Source: Treponema sp. UBA792
Lineage (GTDB): Bacteria > Spirochaetota > Spirochaetia > Treponematales > Treponemataceae
Assembly: GCA_002296965.1 (NCBI GenBank)
Contig: DBIW01000005.1
Span: forward strand, 16,026-80,025
DNA: 64,000 nucleotides
Direction of reading: 5' to 3'
The position numbers and the translations under genes are program-made. The notes under the pieces are model-generated. The model made no database searches. It was not told the origin of the DNA and was given only the letters and a program-made list of their open reading frames with translations. Below are positions 26,299 through 34,558 of the stretch, piece after piece. Positions within the stretch are counted from its first letter, which is position 1; every line of letters begins with the position of its first letter.

Positions 26299-27144
26299 AT
26301 GAGGAAAACACTGTTTCTCATGGTTTCCGCCGCGGTTCTGGGCTTCGCATCCTGCGAGGACAGAAAGACGGCGGAAAACAACGAGGTCCGGAATCAAGCC
26401 GTTTCCGAAGACCCAGCAAGGCAGATGAATCCGGAAATTTCAAGACTGAACAGGGTTCTTTATTCCATGAGCGAAAGGGCGAAAGCCGTCATTCCGAACG
26501 GAAGTCCGGAGGAATTTCTTGCAGACCTGCATGCCGTTCTTGATGAGGAGAAGAATTTTCCGCAGGATGACCTGAGCCTCTATCACCTGACAGACAAGAA
26601 AAATCATCTGGACAGCAGCTACGAACCGGAAAATCTTGTCCTGCTCACAAAGAATGAATTCTACAATCTGAACAGGAACAATCTGTATCTGCGTGCGGAT
26701 GTGGAGCCTCATCTAAGAAAAATGGCGCAGGCCGCGAAATCAGACGGAATTACGCTTCTTGTCAGCTCGACATACCGTTCCTATGAATATCAGCGGCAGG
26801 TCTACAACAGATGGGTTTCGATAGACGGACAGGAGCTTGCGGACAGATATTCGGCAAGACCCGGAACAAGCCAGCACCAGCTCGGCGCGGCGATAGACTT
26901 CGGCTCAATATCCGATGATTTTGCCGATACGCCCGCCGGAAAATGGATGTACAGCCATGCCGCGGAATACGGATGGTCTCTCAGTTTTCCCCAGGGATAT
27001 GAGGATGTGACCGGATATATGTGGGAATGTTGGCATTTCCGCTACATCGGAAAGACAGCGTGCGGTTTCCAGAAAAAATGGTTCGGCGACATACAGCAGT
27101 TCATGCTTGAATTCATCGACGCCTGGAAAAAAGACATGATGTAA
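26299..27144 (+). CDS. VanY-like D-Ala-D-Ala carboxypeptidase lipoprotein
   Basis: 281 residues. The lipoprotein signal is MRKTLFLMVSAAVLGFASCED with Cys about residue 19. The C-terminal peptidase M15B domain shows SSTYRSYEYQRQVYNRW, then ARPGTSQHQLGAAIDFG, which supplies the zinc ligands His and Asp (SxHxxGxAxD). It ends with the third ligand in YMWECWHFRYIG, including the catalytic Glu. It trims the terminal D-Ala from peptidoglycan stem peptides and acts in the periplasm. Its link to pta is positional only (1 bp apart). A 14-bp perfect hairpin starts right after its stop codon. Confidence 0.9.
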   Translation: MRKTLFLMVSAAVLGFASCEDRKTAENNEVRNQAVSEDPARQMNPEISRLNRVLYSMSERAKAVIPNGSPEEFLADLHAVLDEEKNFPQDDLSLYHLTDKKNHLDSSYEPENLVLLTKNEFYNLNRNNLYLRADVEPHLRKMAQAAKSDGITLLVSSTYRSYEYQRQVYNRWVSIDGQELADRYSARPGTSQHQLGAAIDFGSISDDFADTPAGKWMYSHAAEYGWSLSFPQGYEDVTGYMWECWHFRYIGKTACGFQKKWFGDIQQFMLEFIDAWKKDMM

Positions 27145-27181
27145 TCATGAAATTCCCCTTTCAGTCCGGGGAATTTCATGA
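27145..27181. repeat. 14-bp perfect hairpin between converging genes
   Basis: TCATGAAATTCCCC (27145-27158) is exactly complementary to GGGGAATTTCATGA (27168-27181) around a 9-nt loop. No T-run follows on either side, so it may protect 3' ends or terminate weakly for the VanY-like and BI-1 genes. Confidence 0.6.
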
Positions 27182-27204
27182 AAACGCACGGATACCCTTC
27201 CGCC

Positions 27205-27906
27205 TTAATTCTTTCTTTTGCCGAAAAGCCTCAGAAGCGAAAGGAAAATATTTATAAAATCAAGATAGAGCTCAAGCGCCCCGATTACGGCCGCCTTGTG
27301 GAACACCTCGGAACCGTCAGCATAGACCGCCGCCCTGGCGATTTTCTGCGAGTCATAGGCCGCAAGGCCGGTGAACACCACAACAGAGACAACCGATATA
27401 ATCCAGTCAAGCCTTGAGGAACGGAGCAGGAAATTCACAAGAGACGCAATAAGAATTCCGACAAGAGCCATCATCAGATAGCGTCCCGCGGAATTCAAAT
27501 CAGATTTAGTGAAAAGTCCGAAAACACTCATCACGCCGAACATCAGCGCGGTTATGCCGAACATGCTCACCAGCGAATCACCTGTATAAACCAGGAAAAC
27601 GGATGCCAGCGTGACTCCGTTTATCAGAGAATAAACCAGAAAGGCGGCGACTGCCGCTCCGGATGATATTTTTCTGATTGAGGCGGAAAGCCACCAGACA
27701 AGCGCTATCTCGGCAACCGCAAGAATCATAAAACCGAATCCGTTTCCGAACAGAAGCCTCAGGAGCGTCTCGCTGGATGCGGTGAACCATGCGGCGGCGC
27801 CGCTCAGAAGGAGCGCCACCGTCATCCATCCGTAGACACGGGCGATAAATTTCTGTTTCTCAGAGGCAATCAGCTCTGATTTTGGCAAAGAATTTGAATT
27901 TTCCAT
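27205..27906 (-). CDS. Bax inhibitor-1/YccA family membrane protein
   Basis: 233 residues with seven predicted membrane helices after a charged N-terminus (about 25 residues, SEKQKFIARVYGWM). Family marks: VYGWMTVALLLSGAAAW at helix 1, the long run of hydrophobic helices with Gly-rich turns, and near the C-terminus TGLAAYDSQKIARAA followed by GALELYLDFINIFLSLLRLFG. BI-1 proteins form a pH-sensitive calcium leak in some bacteria and interact with FtsH in E. coli (YccA); the role here is unknown. It probably has its own promoter and is convergent with the VanY-like gene. Confidence 0.92.
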   Translation of the reverse strand: MENSNSLPKSELIASEKQKFIARVYGWMTVALLLSGAAAWFTASSETLLRLLFGNGFGFMILAVAEIALVWWLSASIRKISSGAAVAAFLVYSLINGVTLASVFLVYTGDSLVSMFGITALMFGVMSVFGLFTKSDLNSAGRYLMMALVGILIASLVNFLLRSSRLDWIISVVSVVVFTGLAAYDSQKIARAAVYADGSEVFHKAAVIGALELYLDFINIFLSLLRLFGKRKN

Positions 27907-27964
27907 GCCTATAAGTTACCGTTCCGCATACAGAAATGCAAGAAAAGATTTGAATCTATCCGCC

Positions 27965-28861
27965 CTATTTTTTTCTGAAGCTGAATTTTGTCTCGGCAAG
28001 AATCACGGCGAAGAAAATCAGAACGCATCCGGCCGTCATTCTCGGCGTAATCCGCTCATGCAGAAAAAGAGTGCTGAAAAGGACACCGAAAACCGACTCG
28101 AACGAAAGCAGAAGGCTTGCCAGCGAGGACTGGACATATTTCAGTCCGATATTCTGGAGACTGAACGCAATCATCGTGCTGAAAATTCCAAGATAGAGCA
28201 TTGAGACGACGACATGCGGATTCCGTACAGCCTCAATCGGAAATCCTCCGTCAAAAAACGGCGCAAGAATCCAGGAAAAGACGGCCGCAAAAAAGAACTG
28301 AAGAACCGTGATAAGAATCGGATCATTGCCGTCCCTTCCGCATTTTTCAGTCCAGAGGATATGAAAGGCATAAAAAAAACCGCATATAATGGTAAGAATG
28401 TCTCCGAGATTCACCGAAAAAACATTTTCGGAATCGTTTCCAAGCGCAAGCAGCCCGATTCCAGCAACCGACATCAGCGCCGCGGCAAAAACATACCATC
28501 CCGGACGTTTCCGGTAAAACGGCCATGAAAAAAGCGGCACAAGAATCACATATACAGTCGTGAGAAATGCGTTTTTTCCGGCGGTCGTGTAGCCGCAGCC
28601 GACCGTCTGAAAGGCATAAGCGGCAAAAAGGAAAAGCCCGGTGACCGCTCCGTTCAGCAGATATTTTCTGTCAAGAAGCCGGAGCTTTCCGCAGAAAATA
28701 AGCGCAAGCCCGATGGCCGCAACGGAAAACCTGAACGCCATCATATAAATCGCGCCTACATAATCAAGGCTGTCCTTTACGACAACAAACGCAAATCCCC
28801 AGATGCAGGCCGCAAGAAGCAGGCCCGCCCCGGAAAGCAGTGAGACTGATTTTGAATTCAT
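27965..28861 (-). CDS. EamA-family (DMT) transporter
   Basis: 298 residues with ten predicted membrane helices in two EamA repeats. Repeat 1 starts LLAACIWGFAFVVVKDSLD, and repeat 2 starts VNLGDILTIICGFFYAFHILWTEKCG. The Pro/Gly-rich end of repeat 2 (LASLLLSFESVFGVLFSTLFLHERIT) carries the conserved Glu. DMT carriers export amino acids, purines or other metabolites, and the substrate cannot be predicted. It ends in a basic KFSFRKK tail. It lies between BI-1 and the LysM/M23 gene, all on the minus strand, but with gaps that allow separate promoters. Confidence 0.9.
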   Translation of the reverse strand: MNSKSVSLLSGAGLLLAACIWGFAFVVVKDSLDYVGAIYMMAFRFSVAAIGLALIFCGKLRLLDRKYLLNGAVTGLFLFAAYAFQTVGCGYTTAGKNAFLTTVYVILVPLFSWPFYRKRPGWYVFAAALMSVAGIGLLALGNDSENVFSVNLGDILTIICGFFYAFHILWTEKCGRDGNDPILITVLQFFFAAVFSWILAPFFDGGFPIEAVRNPHVVVSMLYLGIFSTMIAFSLQNIGLKYVQSSLASLLLSFESVFGVLFSTLFLHERITPRMTAGCVLIFFAVILAETKFSFRKK

Positions 28862-28877
28862 CCGGAAACTCCTGACA

Positions 28878-30005
28878 TCAGTTTATGAGCGACAAAGGAT
28901 TTACTGTTTTTCCGTTCTTGTAGACAGTAAAATGAAGATGCGGTCCCGTACTCAGACCGGTACTTCCGACACGGCCTATTCTTGTTCCGGAAGAAACCCA
29001 TTGGTTCCGGACGCAAAGAATTTCGCTCATGTGGGCATAAAGCGTCTTGTAGCCGGAATGATGTGTGATTATCACATAATTTCCGTATGTGGAATTATAT
29101 CCGGCGGCCGTAACCCTTCCGTCCAGAGCCGCGTAAATGCTTGTTCCCGCATTTACGGCCATGTCCACACCGCCATGGAACGACCGTTTGCCGGAGAAAG
29201 GAGAACTTCTCCAGCCGTAGTTTGACGAAAGCCAATATCTGCCGTGAAGCGGCTTGTGGAACAAATCTCCGTTTATCTCCTGGCGTGTCACCCAGTCAAG
29301 CTCCGCATCCGGAACAAAAACCGTGGTTCCGGCGGACAGACTGGTGTCCGGAGCCATCATATTAACGAGCGCGCATTTGTCCGCATCCGATTCGTATTTT
29401 TCCGCGATTGACAAGGGAGTCTCGCCGTCCGTCCTCACCGTATAAAGGATTCCCGGCATCGAAGGAATTTTCAGATACTGCCCGACCTGGATAAGCCTTG
29501 ACTGACGGATATTGTTCACACTGATAATCGTGTCCTGAGTGACATTATATTTGTCCGCGATAAATCCAATCATATCACCCTGGCGCACACGGTAAGTCTG
29601 ATATGTGAGCGGAGAAAAAGCCTGCTCCTGGCCTGCGTCATCGTCCGCAACTTCATCCGCTCCGGAGGAGTCCTGAGCGACCGAGTCAAAAAGGTCCGCA
29701 TATTCGCTGTTGAATTCAGGGAGCGACGCCGTCTCAAATCCGCCCATTCCGTCATGCACGCTGATACGCTCGGTGGCAGTGAATCCGGCAAGCGCGATCA
29801 GCACTCCGAAACCGAACCCTGCGACAGAGAAAACAACAACTTTCAACGCCCTTGAACTGAACATCATAACAAAAAAATTCTTGATTCCGCTGATTATACT
29901 ATGGAAAATACGCGTAATCAATATTTTACGGTGACCGTTCTCCGCGGAAAAAACACTCTTTCTGTTCAAATCATCAGTAAACACAAGTTTCTCCTGCAAA
30001 TTCAT
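28878..30005 (-). CDS. LysM-M23 peptidoglycan endopeptidase, membrane-anchored
   Basis: 375 residues. A cytoplasmic segment (about 50 residues) precedes one membrane helix (LKVVVFSVAGFGFGVLIALAGF). Then come a linker, two LysM-like modules (YRVRQGDMIGFIADKYNVTQDTIISVNNI and YTVRTDGETPLSIAEKYESD), and a C-terminal M23/LytM domain. The latter has the full zinc site: HGGVDMAV gives H and D, and HLHF near the end supplies the HxH. It therefore probably cleaves stem-peptide crosslinks in the periplasm, unlike degenerate LytM activators. The ATG overlaps the rlmE stop by 4 nt. Such proteins act in cell separation and wall remodelling. Confidence 0.92.
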   Translation of the reverse strand: MNLQEKLVFTDDLNRKSVFSAENGHRKILITRIFHSIISGIKNFFVMMFSSRALKVVVFSVAGFGFGVLIALAGFTATERISVHDGMGGFETASLPEFNSEYADLFDSVAQDSSGADEVADDDAGQEQAFSPLTYQTYRVRQGDMIGFIADKYNVTQDTIISVNNIRQSRLIQVGQYLKIPSMPGILYTVRTDGETPLSIAEKYESDADKCALVNMMAPDTSLSAGTTVFVPDAELDWVTRQEINGDLFHKPLHGRYWLSSNYGWRSSPFSGKRSFHGGVDMAVNAGTSIYAALDGRVTAAGYNSTYGNYVIITHHSGYKTLYAHMSEILCVRNQWVSSGTRIGRVGSTGLSTGPHLHFTVYKNGKTVNPLSLIN

Positions 30006-30598
30006 TTTTTTGAAATTCCAACAAGATATGTCTCAAAAGATTCGGAACGGCAGGCTTCCGGCTTGAATCCCTTTGCGGAAGTGAACACCTCGCGCATCAG
30101 CTTCAGCGCCGACTGCTGTCCGCCGTTCTGGAAAATTTTCACCGCAAAATTCCCGCCCTTTTTGAGCATTGTCTGCGCATACCAGACCGCCATCTCGACA
30201 AGCTGCTCGGAACGCGCCGTGTCCACAGTCCGGTTTCCGGTAGTTTTGGGCGCGGCATCACAGACGACAAGATCGTACGGCCCCTCCGCTTTTATTTTCT
30301 CACGGATGTCCGGCTCATTCAGATCTCCCTGGATAAAAACGAGGTTGTCGCCCTTCACGGATTTTGCGAGAGGATTCAGGTCGCAGGAAACAACTTTTCC
30401 GTTTCCCTCAAGTTTCCGCAGCAGAAAAACCGTCCAACTGCCGGGCGCGGCCCCCAAATCAAGCACGGAATAGTTCTTTTTTATCATTCCGAATTTCGCG
30501 TCGATTTCCTGGAGCTTATACACGGAACGCGCCGGATAACCTTCTGAAAAAGCTTTACGCGACCAGAAATCAGGCTTTTCATAACTGTTGGAAGACAT
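30002..30598 (-). CDS. rlmE: 23S rRNA 2'-O-ribose methyltransferase
   Basis: 198 residues, FtsJ/RrmJ family; methylates U2552 of 23S rRNA using SAM. The start reads SRKAFSEGYPARSVYKLQEID, with the first catalytic Lys in this conserved element. The SAM loop is VLDLGAAPGSWTVFL, then the catalytic Asp in LVVCDAAPKTTGN, and the second Lys lies in GGNFAVKIFQ. The Glu of the K-D-K-E tetrad is near the C-terminus (FEPEACRSESFETYLV region). Length equals E. coli RlmE (209). It is translationally coupled to the LysM-M23 gene, an unusual partner but a clear 4-nt overlap. Confidence 0.94.
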   Translation of the reverse strand: MSSNSYEKPDFWSRKAFSEGYPARSVYKLQEIDAKFGMIKKNYSVLDLGAAPGSWTVFLLRKLEGNGKVVSCDLNPLAKSVKGDNLVFIQGDLNEPDIREKIKAEGPYDLVVCDAAPKTTGNRTVDTARSEQLVEMAVWYAQTMLKKGGNFAVKIFQNGGQQSALKLMREVFTSAKGFKPEACRSESFETYLVGISKK

Positions 30599-30625
30599 AA
30601 TATAATGTTCGGCAGATAAAAAATA

Positions 30626-30674
30626 AAACTGACAGAATTTTCCAGTTTATGCGAACGGAAAATTCTGCCAGTTT
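30626..30674 (-). terminator. Terminator of apbE
   Basis: Reading the minus strand, arms 30657-30674 and 30626-30643 pair over 17 of 18 positions (one A-C mismatch), with a 13-nt loop and then TTTTATTTTTT. It separates apbE from rlmE. Confidence 0.8.
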
Positions 30675-30698
30675 ATGTTGAAGCGGTTTTTATCAATT

Positions 30699-31712
30699 TT
30701 ATTTTTTAATTGTCATTATCTCCGTGCCGGAAATTTCCCGATTCAGCGAGAATTTCCGGGCAAGAGGTTTCGTGATGTAAATTTTCCTGTCGTCAGTAAT
30801 AAGCATAAAATCAAAATCCCTGCTTTTACGCCAGAATTCTATTGAGCGGTCAACTCCCATTATAAAAAGCGTGGTCGAGAGCGCGTCGCAGTAAGTTCCT
30901 CCCGGTGCGACAGCCGTAGCCGAGACGATGTTGTTCTCAACGGGACGGCCTGTAGTTCCGTCAAAAATATGGATGTATTTTTTTCCGTCCTCGCCGATGA
31001 AATATCTTTCGTAGCCGCCGCTCGTTATTACCGCGCAGTCAGAAACCCTGAGCGTTCCGATCTGACCTTCGCCGAACGGATTTCTGATTCCGATTGTCCA
31101 ATCGGAGCCGTCCGGACGCGAGCCGATCAGCTGGATATTTCCACCGAGATCAAGCAGCGCGGATGTGATTCCGTAAGAGCGCATCATCTTTGCGGCCTCG
31201 TCTCCGGCAAAACCTTTTCCTACAGCGCCCAAATCGAACATCATTCCGGGCTCCAACGTGACATTGTTTCCGTCAATTCTGGCCTTTCTGAAATCGGTAA
31301 GCCGGAGCAGTTCCCTTATCTCGTCATCAGACGGAATTCTGTACTGCTTTTTGGTGAAGCCCCAGGCGGAAGTCACAGGATAAAGGCAGGGATTCAGGAC
31401 ACCGCCGGTCTTTTCGGACATTCCGAGAGTGAATTCCAGCAGCTCCGCGGTAACCGGAGAAACCTCAACCGGATATGAAGCCGCATGATTCACCCTGTAA
31501 ATGTCGCTTGCAGGTTTTGTCACCGAAATCAGAGCCTCAAGCTCGCCGATGTATTTCTGCGCCGCGGAATTGGCCTCCTCGGAATTTTCTCCGTAGCAGC
31601 GGACTTTCATAAAAGTATTCATCGACTCAAAATAGTTTTCCGCGGTCTTTTTCTGACAGCCGGAAAAAACAATAAGGGCTGCGCCCAAAATTACAGGAAT
31701 ATGATTTTTCAT
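30699..31712 (-). CDS. apbE: FAD:protein FMN transferase, lipoprotein
   Basis: Attaches FMN covalently to Thr/Ser of target flavoproteins such as RnfG/NqrC; in treponemes the homologue also hydrolyses FAD in the periplasm. 337 residues from ATG 31712 (GGAG upstream), which opens the lipoprotein signal MKNHIPVILGAALIVFSGCQ; an in-frame extension to 31868 would destroy it. Motifs: ESMNTFMKVRCYG, DLGAVGKGFAGDEAAKMM, ALLDLGGNIQLIG, TSGGYERYF and the metal-site GTYCDALSTTLFIMG. No Rnf/Nqr genes are in this window. It is bracketed by terminators and probably monocistronic. Confidence 0.93.
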   Translation of the reverse strand: MKNHIPVILGAALIVFSGCQKKTAENYFESMNTFMKVRCYGENSEEANSAAQKYIGELEALISVTKPASDIYRVNHAASYPVEVSPVTAELLEFTLGMSEKTGGVLNPCLYPVTSAWGFTKKQYRIPSDDEIRELLRLTDFRKARIDGNNVTLEPGMMFDLGAVGKGFAGDEAAKMMRSYGITSALLDLGGNIQLIGSRPDGSDWTIGIRNPFGEGQIGTLRVSDCAVITSGGYERYFIGEDGKKYIHIFDGTTGRPVENNIVSATAVAPGGTYCDALSTTLFIMGVDRSIEFWRKSRDFDFMLITDDRKIYITKPLARKFSLNREISGTEIMTIKK

Positions 31713-31769
31713 TTTTTGCTCCGTCACGAAGTTTATCCTATTTGACGGCAAATTTCCATAAACACAAAA

Positions 31770-31805
31770 AACTCCGGCGGTGAACCGCAGCCCGCCGCCG
31801 GAGTT
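31770..31805 (-). terminator. Terminator of the GH94 gene
   Basis: Minus-strand stem AACTCCGGCGG/CCGCCGGAGTT (arms 31795-31805 and 31770-31780), 14-nt loop, followed by TTTTTTGTG. It is a strong intrinsic terminator. Confidence 0.88.
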
Positions 31806-31857
31806 TAATCCGTCCCAAATATTCACAATGAATTTTAAATGAACGAAGGAATCAGTT

Positions 31858-34344
31858 TTAAGCCACAACCGCCTTTACAAAGACGTCCGCCGCTCCGCCG
31901 TCGGCTTTCACCACAAGTCCGTCCGCAGTTCCGTTCTTGACCTCAAGAGACACTTTTCCGGTGTTCTTTTTGTTCTCGACGGTGATGTGATATGTGACTC
32001 CGCGGAATTTACGTGTGAATTCGGCATTCTTCACGTGTTCCGGCAGACGCGGCTCAATTTCAAGACCGGCGTGCTGAGGGCGAAGTCCGCAGATGTACTG
32101 AGAGAGAGCGACGAAGTTCCAGGCGGCGGTTCCTGTAAGCCAGGAGTTCTTAGCCTCGCCTTCGCGGCGCGCCTCCTTTCCGGCCACCATCTGGGAGTAC
32201 ACATAAGGTTCCGTGCGGTGGATGTCGGACCATTTCTCCTCGACCCAGGCCGGAGCGATTTTCGTGTAGTGCTCCCAGGCATCGTCAGGACGGCCGTTCA
32301 CAACCTCACCGATGATTACCCAAGGATTGTTGTGGCAGAAAATTCCGCCGTTCTCCTTGTATCCCGGCGGATATGAGGAAACCTCGCCGAGCTCCACGTG
32401 ATAGTTCTGGTAAGCAGGAGAAAGAATCACGATTCCGTATTTTGAGTCAAGATATTTCTTCACGCTGTCAAGCGATTTTTCCGGATAGCCTTTGTCCTTT
32501 CCGACCTTGGCCATTGTTCCGAATCCCTGAGTCTCGATGAAAATCTTTCCGTCCTCACATTCCTTTGAGCCGATTTTGTTTCCGGCATCGTCATAGGCGC
32601 GGACGTACCATTCTCCGTCCCATCCGGCGGTGCAGATTGCCTCCTCCATTTTTCTGCAGGCGACCTCAGCTTTCTTTGCCTCTTCCTCGTCTCCCATAAG
32701 GCGGCACATCTGGACGTAATCAGGCGTGACGAAAACGAACATCTGGGCAATCATGACTGACTCGGCGTTCTTGCCCTCCTTGTTTGTGCAGGTCTGGAAA
32801 GAATCGTTCGGATTCATGGAGAAACAGTTCAGGTTCAGGCAGTCGTTCCAGTCGGCGCGGCCGATAAGCGGAAGTCCGTGCGGTCCGATATGATTCGGAA
32901 TGTAGTTGTATGAACGGCGCAGATGCTCGAACATAGTCGCTTTGTTCGTCTCGGAGTTGTCAAAAGGAACATCAACAGAGAGGAAGTCCTTGTCTCCGGT
33001 CTCGCGGATGTAGTTGCCTACTCCCAGAACAAGCCAGAGCGGATCGTCGTTGAAATTTGAGCCGATGTCGGCGTTTCCGCGTTTCGTCAGCGGCTGGAAC
33101 TGATGGTAGGCCGAGCCGTCCTCAAACTGCGTGGCGGCGACATCGTAAAGACGCTCGCGGATTCTGGCGGACGGAAGCTGGTGCGCCGCGCCGAGCATAT
33201 CCTGTGATGTGTCGCGGAAGCCGAGCCCGCGGCCGATTCCCGACTCAAAATATGAGGCGGAGCGCGCGAAGTTGTATGTGACGACGCACTGGTACTGGTT
33301 CCATACGGCCATCCTGTCAAGCTTGTCGTCGCCGGTTTTAATCACAAAGTGAGAGAGCGTCTCGTCCCAGAAGGCATGAAGCTCGTCAAACGCCTTCATC
33401 ACCTTTTCCTTCGTGTCGAATTTCTGCTGGAGGGCATAAGCCTTCTCCTTGTTGATTACGCCGGAAGCGGTGTTTGTCCGCAGAAGCCCCGCCTTGAGGG
33501 CCTTCTCCTTCTCGGCTTCCGGAAGGAATTTCCTGTCGTTTTCATTCTCGATATAGCCGAGCACGAAAATCAGCGTCTTCTCCTCGCCCGCCTTGAGCGT
33601 GATGTTCAGTCGGTGGGACGCAATCGGAGACCAGCCGTCTGCGACGGAGTTTCCGGATTTTCCCTCGACAACGGTCTTCGGCGCGGAAATCGGATTGTAG
33701 AGTCCGAGGAAAGTCTCACGGTCGGTGTCGAATCCGTCAATCTTCTCGTTGCACCAGTAGAATGCAAAGTGGTTGCGGCGCTCGCGGTATTCGGTTTTAT
33801 GATAGATTGCGCTGCCCTCAATCTCAACCTCGCCGGTGGAGAAATTCCTCTGGAAATTCTGGCAGTCGTCGGAAGCGTTGTAAAGGCACCATTCAACAAA
33901 GGAGACAAGACTGATCTTCTTCTCGCCCTTTCCCTCGTTTTTCAGCGTCAGCATCTCCACTTCGCAGTTCTCGCCGTTCGGAACCATGTAGAGAGCCTCG
34001 GCCTTTACGTCATTCTTTTTGGAGATGAATTTTGAATAGCCGAAACCGTGGCGACATTCGTAGGAGTCAAGCTCGGTCTGAGTCGGCTGCCAACCCGGAT
34101 TCCAGATTGTGTCTCCGTCTTTTATGAAGAAATAGTGGCCGTTGTTGTCAAGCGGCATATCGTTGTAGCGGTATCGCGTCAGACGGCGCAGGCGCGCGTC
34201 GGTGTAGAACGAATATCCGCCGGTTGTATTAGAAATCAGGGAGAAGAATTTCTCGCTTCCCAAATAGTTAATCCACGGATACGGAGTGCGCGGTGTGTCA
34301 ATCACGTATTCGCGGGCTGAATCATCAAAATGTCCGAATTTCAA
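31858..34344 (-). CDS. GH94 cellobiose phosphorylase-type enzyme
   Basis: Phosphorolyses a beta-glucoside such as cellobiose to sugar-1-phosphate plus free sugar, saving ATP. 828 residues, standard GH94 length. The N-terminal beta-sandwich begins [16 protein letters not shown] helical linker and an (alpha/alpha)6 barrel follow. The barrel has [15 protein letters not shown], a GH94 substrate/phosphate segment, and [12 protein letters not shown] with the general acid D501. The C-terminal domain has [11 protein letters not shown] and [16 protein letters not shown]. No signal peptide; cytoplasmic. Cellobiose phosphorylase is the best fit, but cellodextrin or laminaribiose use cannot be excluded. 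It has its own strong promoter/operator and terminator. Confidence 0.93.
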   Translation of the reverse strand: MKFGHFDDSAREYVIDTPRTPYPWINYLGSEKFFSLISNTTGGYSFYTDARLRRLTRYRYNDMPLDNNGHYFFIKDGDTIWNPGWQPTQTELDSYECRHGFGYSKFISKKNDVKAEALYMVPNGENCEVEMLTLKNEGKGEKKISLVSFVEWCLYNASDDCQNFQRNFSTGEVEIEGSAIYHKTEYRERRNHFAFYWCNEKIDGFDTDRETFLGLYNPISAPKTVVEGKSGNSVADGWSPIASHRLNITLKAGEEKTLIFVLGYIENENDRKFLPEAEKEKALKAGLLRTNTASGVINKEKAYALQQKFDTKEKVMKAFDELHAFWDETLSHFVIKTGDDKLDRMAVWNQYQCVVTYNFARSASYFESGIGRGLGFRDTSQDMLGAAHQLPSARIRERLYDVAATQFEDGSAYHQFQPLTKRGNADIGSNFNDDPLWLVLGVGNYIRETGDKDFLSVDVPFDNSETNKATMFEHLRRSYNYIPNHIGPHGLPLIGRADWNDCLNLNCFSMNPNDSFQTCTNKEGKNAESVMIAQMFVFVTPDYVQMCRLMGDEEEAKKAEVACRKMEEAICTAGWDGEWYVRAYDDAGNKIGSKECEDGKIFIETQGFGTMAKVGKDKGYPEKSLDSVKKYLDSKYGIVILSPAYQNYHVELGEVSSYPPGYKENGGIFCHNNPWVIIGEVVNGRPDDAWEHYTKIAPAWVEEKWSDIHRTEPYVYSQMVAGKEARREGEAKNSWLTGTAAWNFVALSQYICGLRPQHAGLEIEPRLPEHVKNAEFTRKFRGVTYHITVENKKNTGKVSLEVKNGTADGLVVKADGGAADVFVKAVVA

Positions 34345-34373
34345 TTTTATCTCCTGTCGGAAGAGTTGAATTT

Positions 34374-34391
34374 TACAACGAAAACGTTGTA
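34374..34391. promoter_or_regulatory. Operator of the GH94 gene
   Basis: TACAACG-AAAA-CGTTGTA is a perfect 7-bp inverted repeat beginning just downstream of the -10 box. Size, position and CG content fit a LacI-family repressor site. It differs in sequence from the AAACGTTT sites of the importer operon. Confidence 0.65.
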
Positions 34392-34397
34392 GTAAGC

Positions 34398-34425
34398 ATT
34401 ATACAATAGAACTGATGTTTGTCAA
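34398..34425 (-). promoter_or_regulatory. GH94 promoter
   Basis: Minus strand: TTGACA (34420-34425), 16-bp spacer, TATAAT (34398-34403); both boxes perfect. The operator sits at the expected transcription start. Confidence 0.8.
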
Positions 34426-34487
34426 TCAGAGTCGAGTTGTCGGAAAAGGGATATTGCCGCAAAAACATCCCGGTAAAAGCACGGTCA

Positions 34488-34525
34488 TAAAAAACGAGGC
34501 CGCCCGCCTTATGACGGACAGCCTC
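34488..34525 (-). terminator. Terminator of the OmpA-domain gene
   Basis: Minus-strand stem GAGGC/GCCTC (34521-34525 with 34496-34500) with a partly paired 20-nt interior, followed by GTTTTTTAT. Confidence 0.65.
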
Positions 34526-34558
34526 ATTTCTTAATTCAGATATAATCTGAAATCCGCT

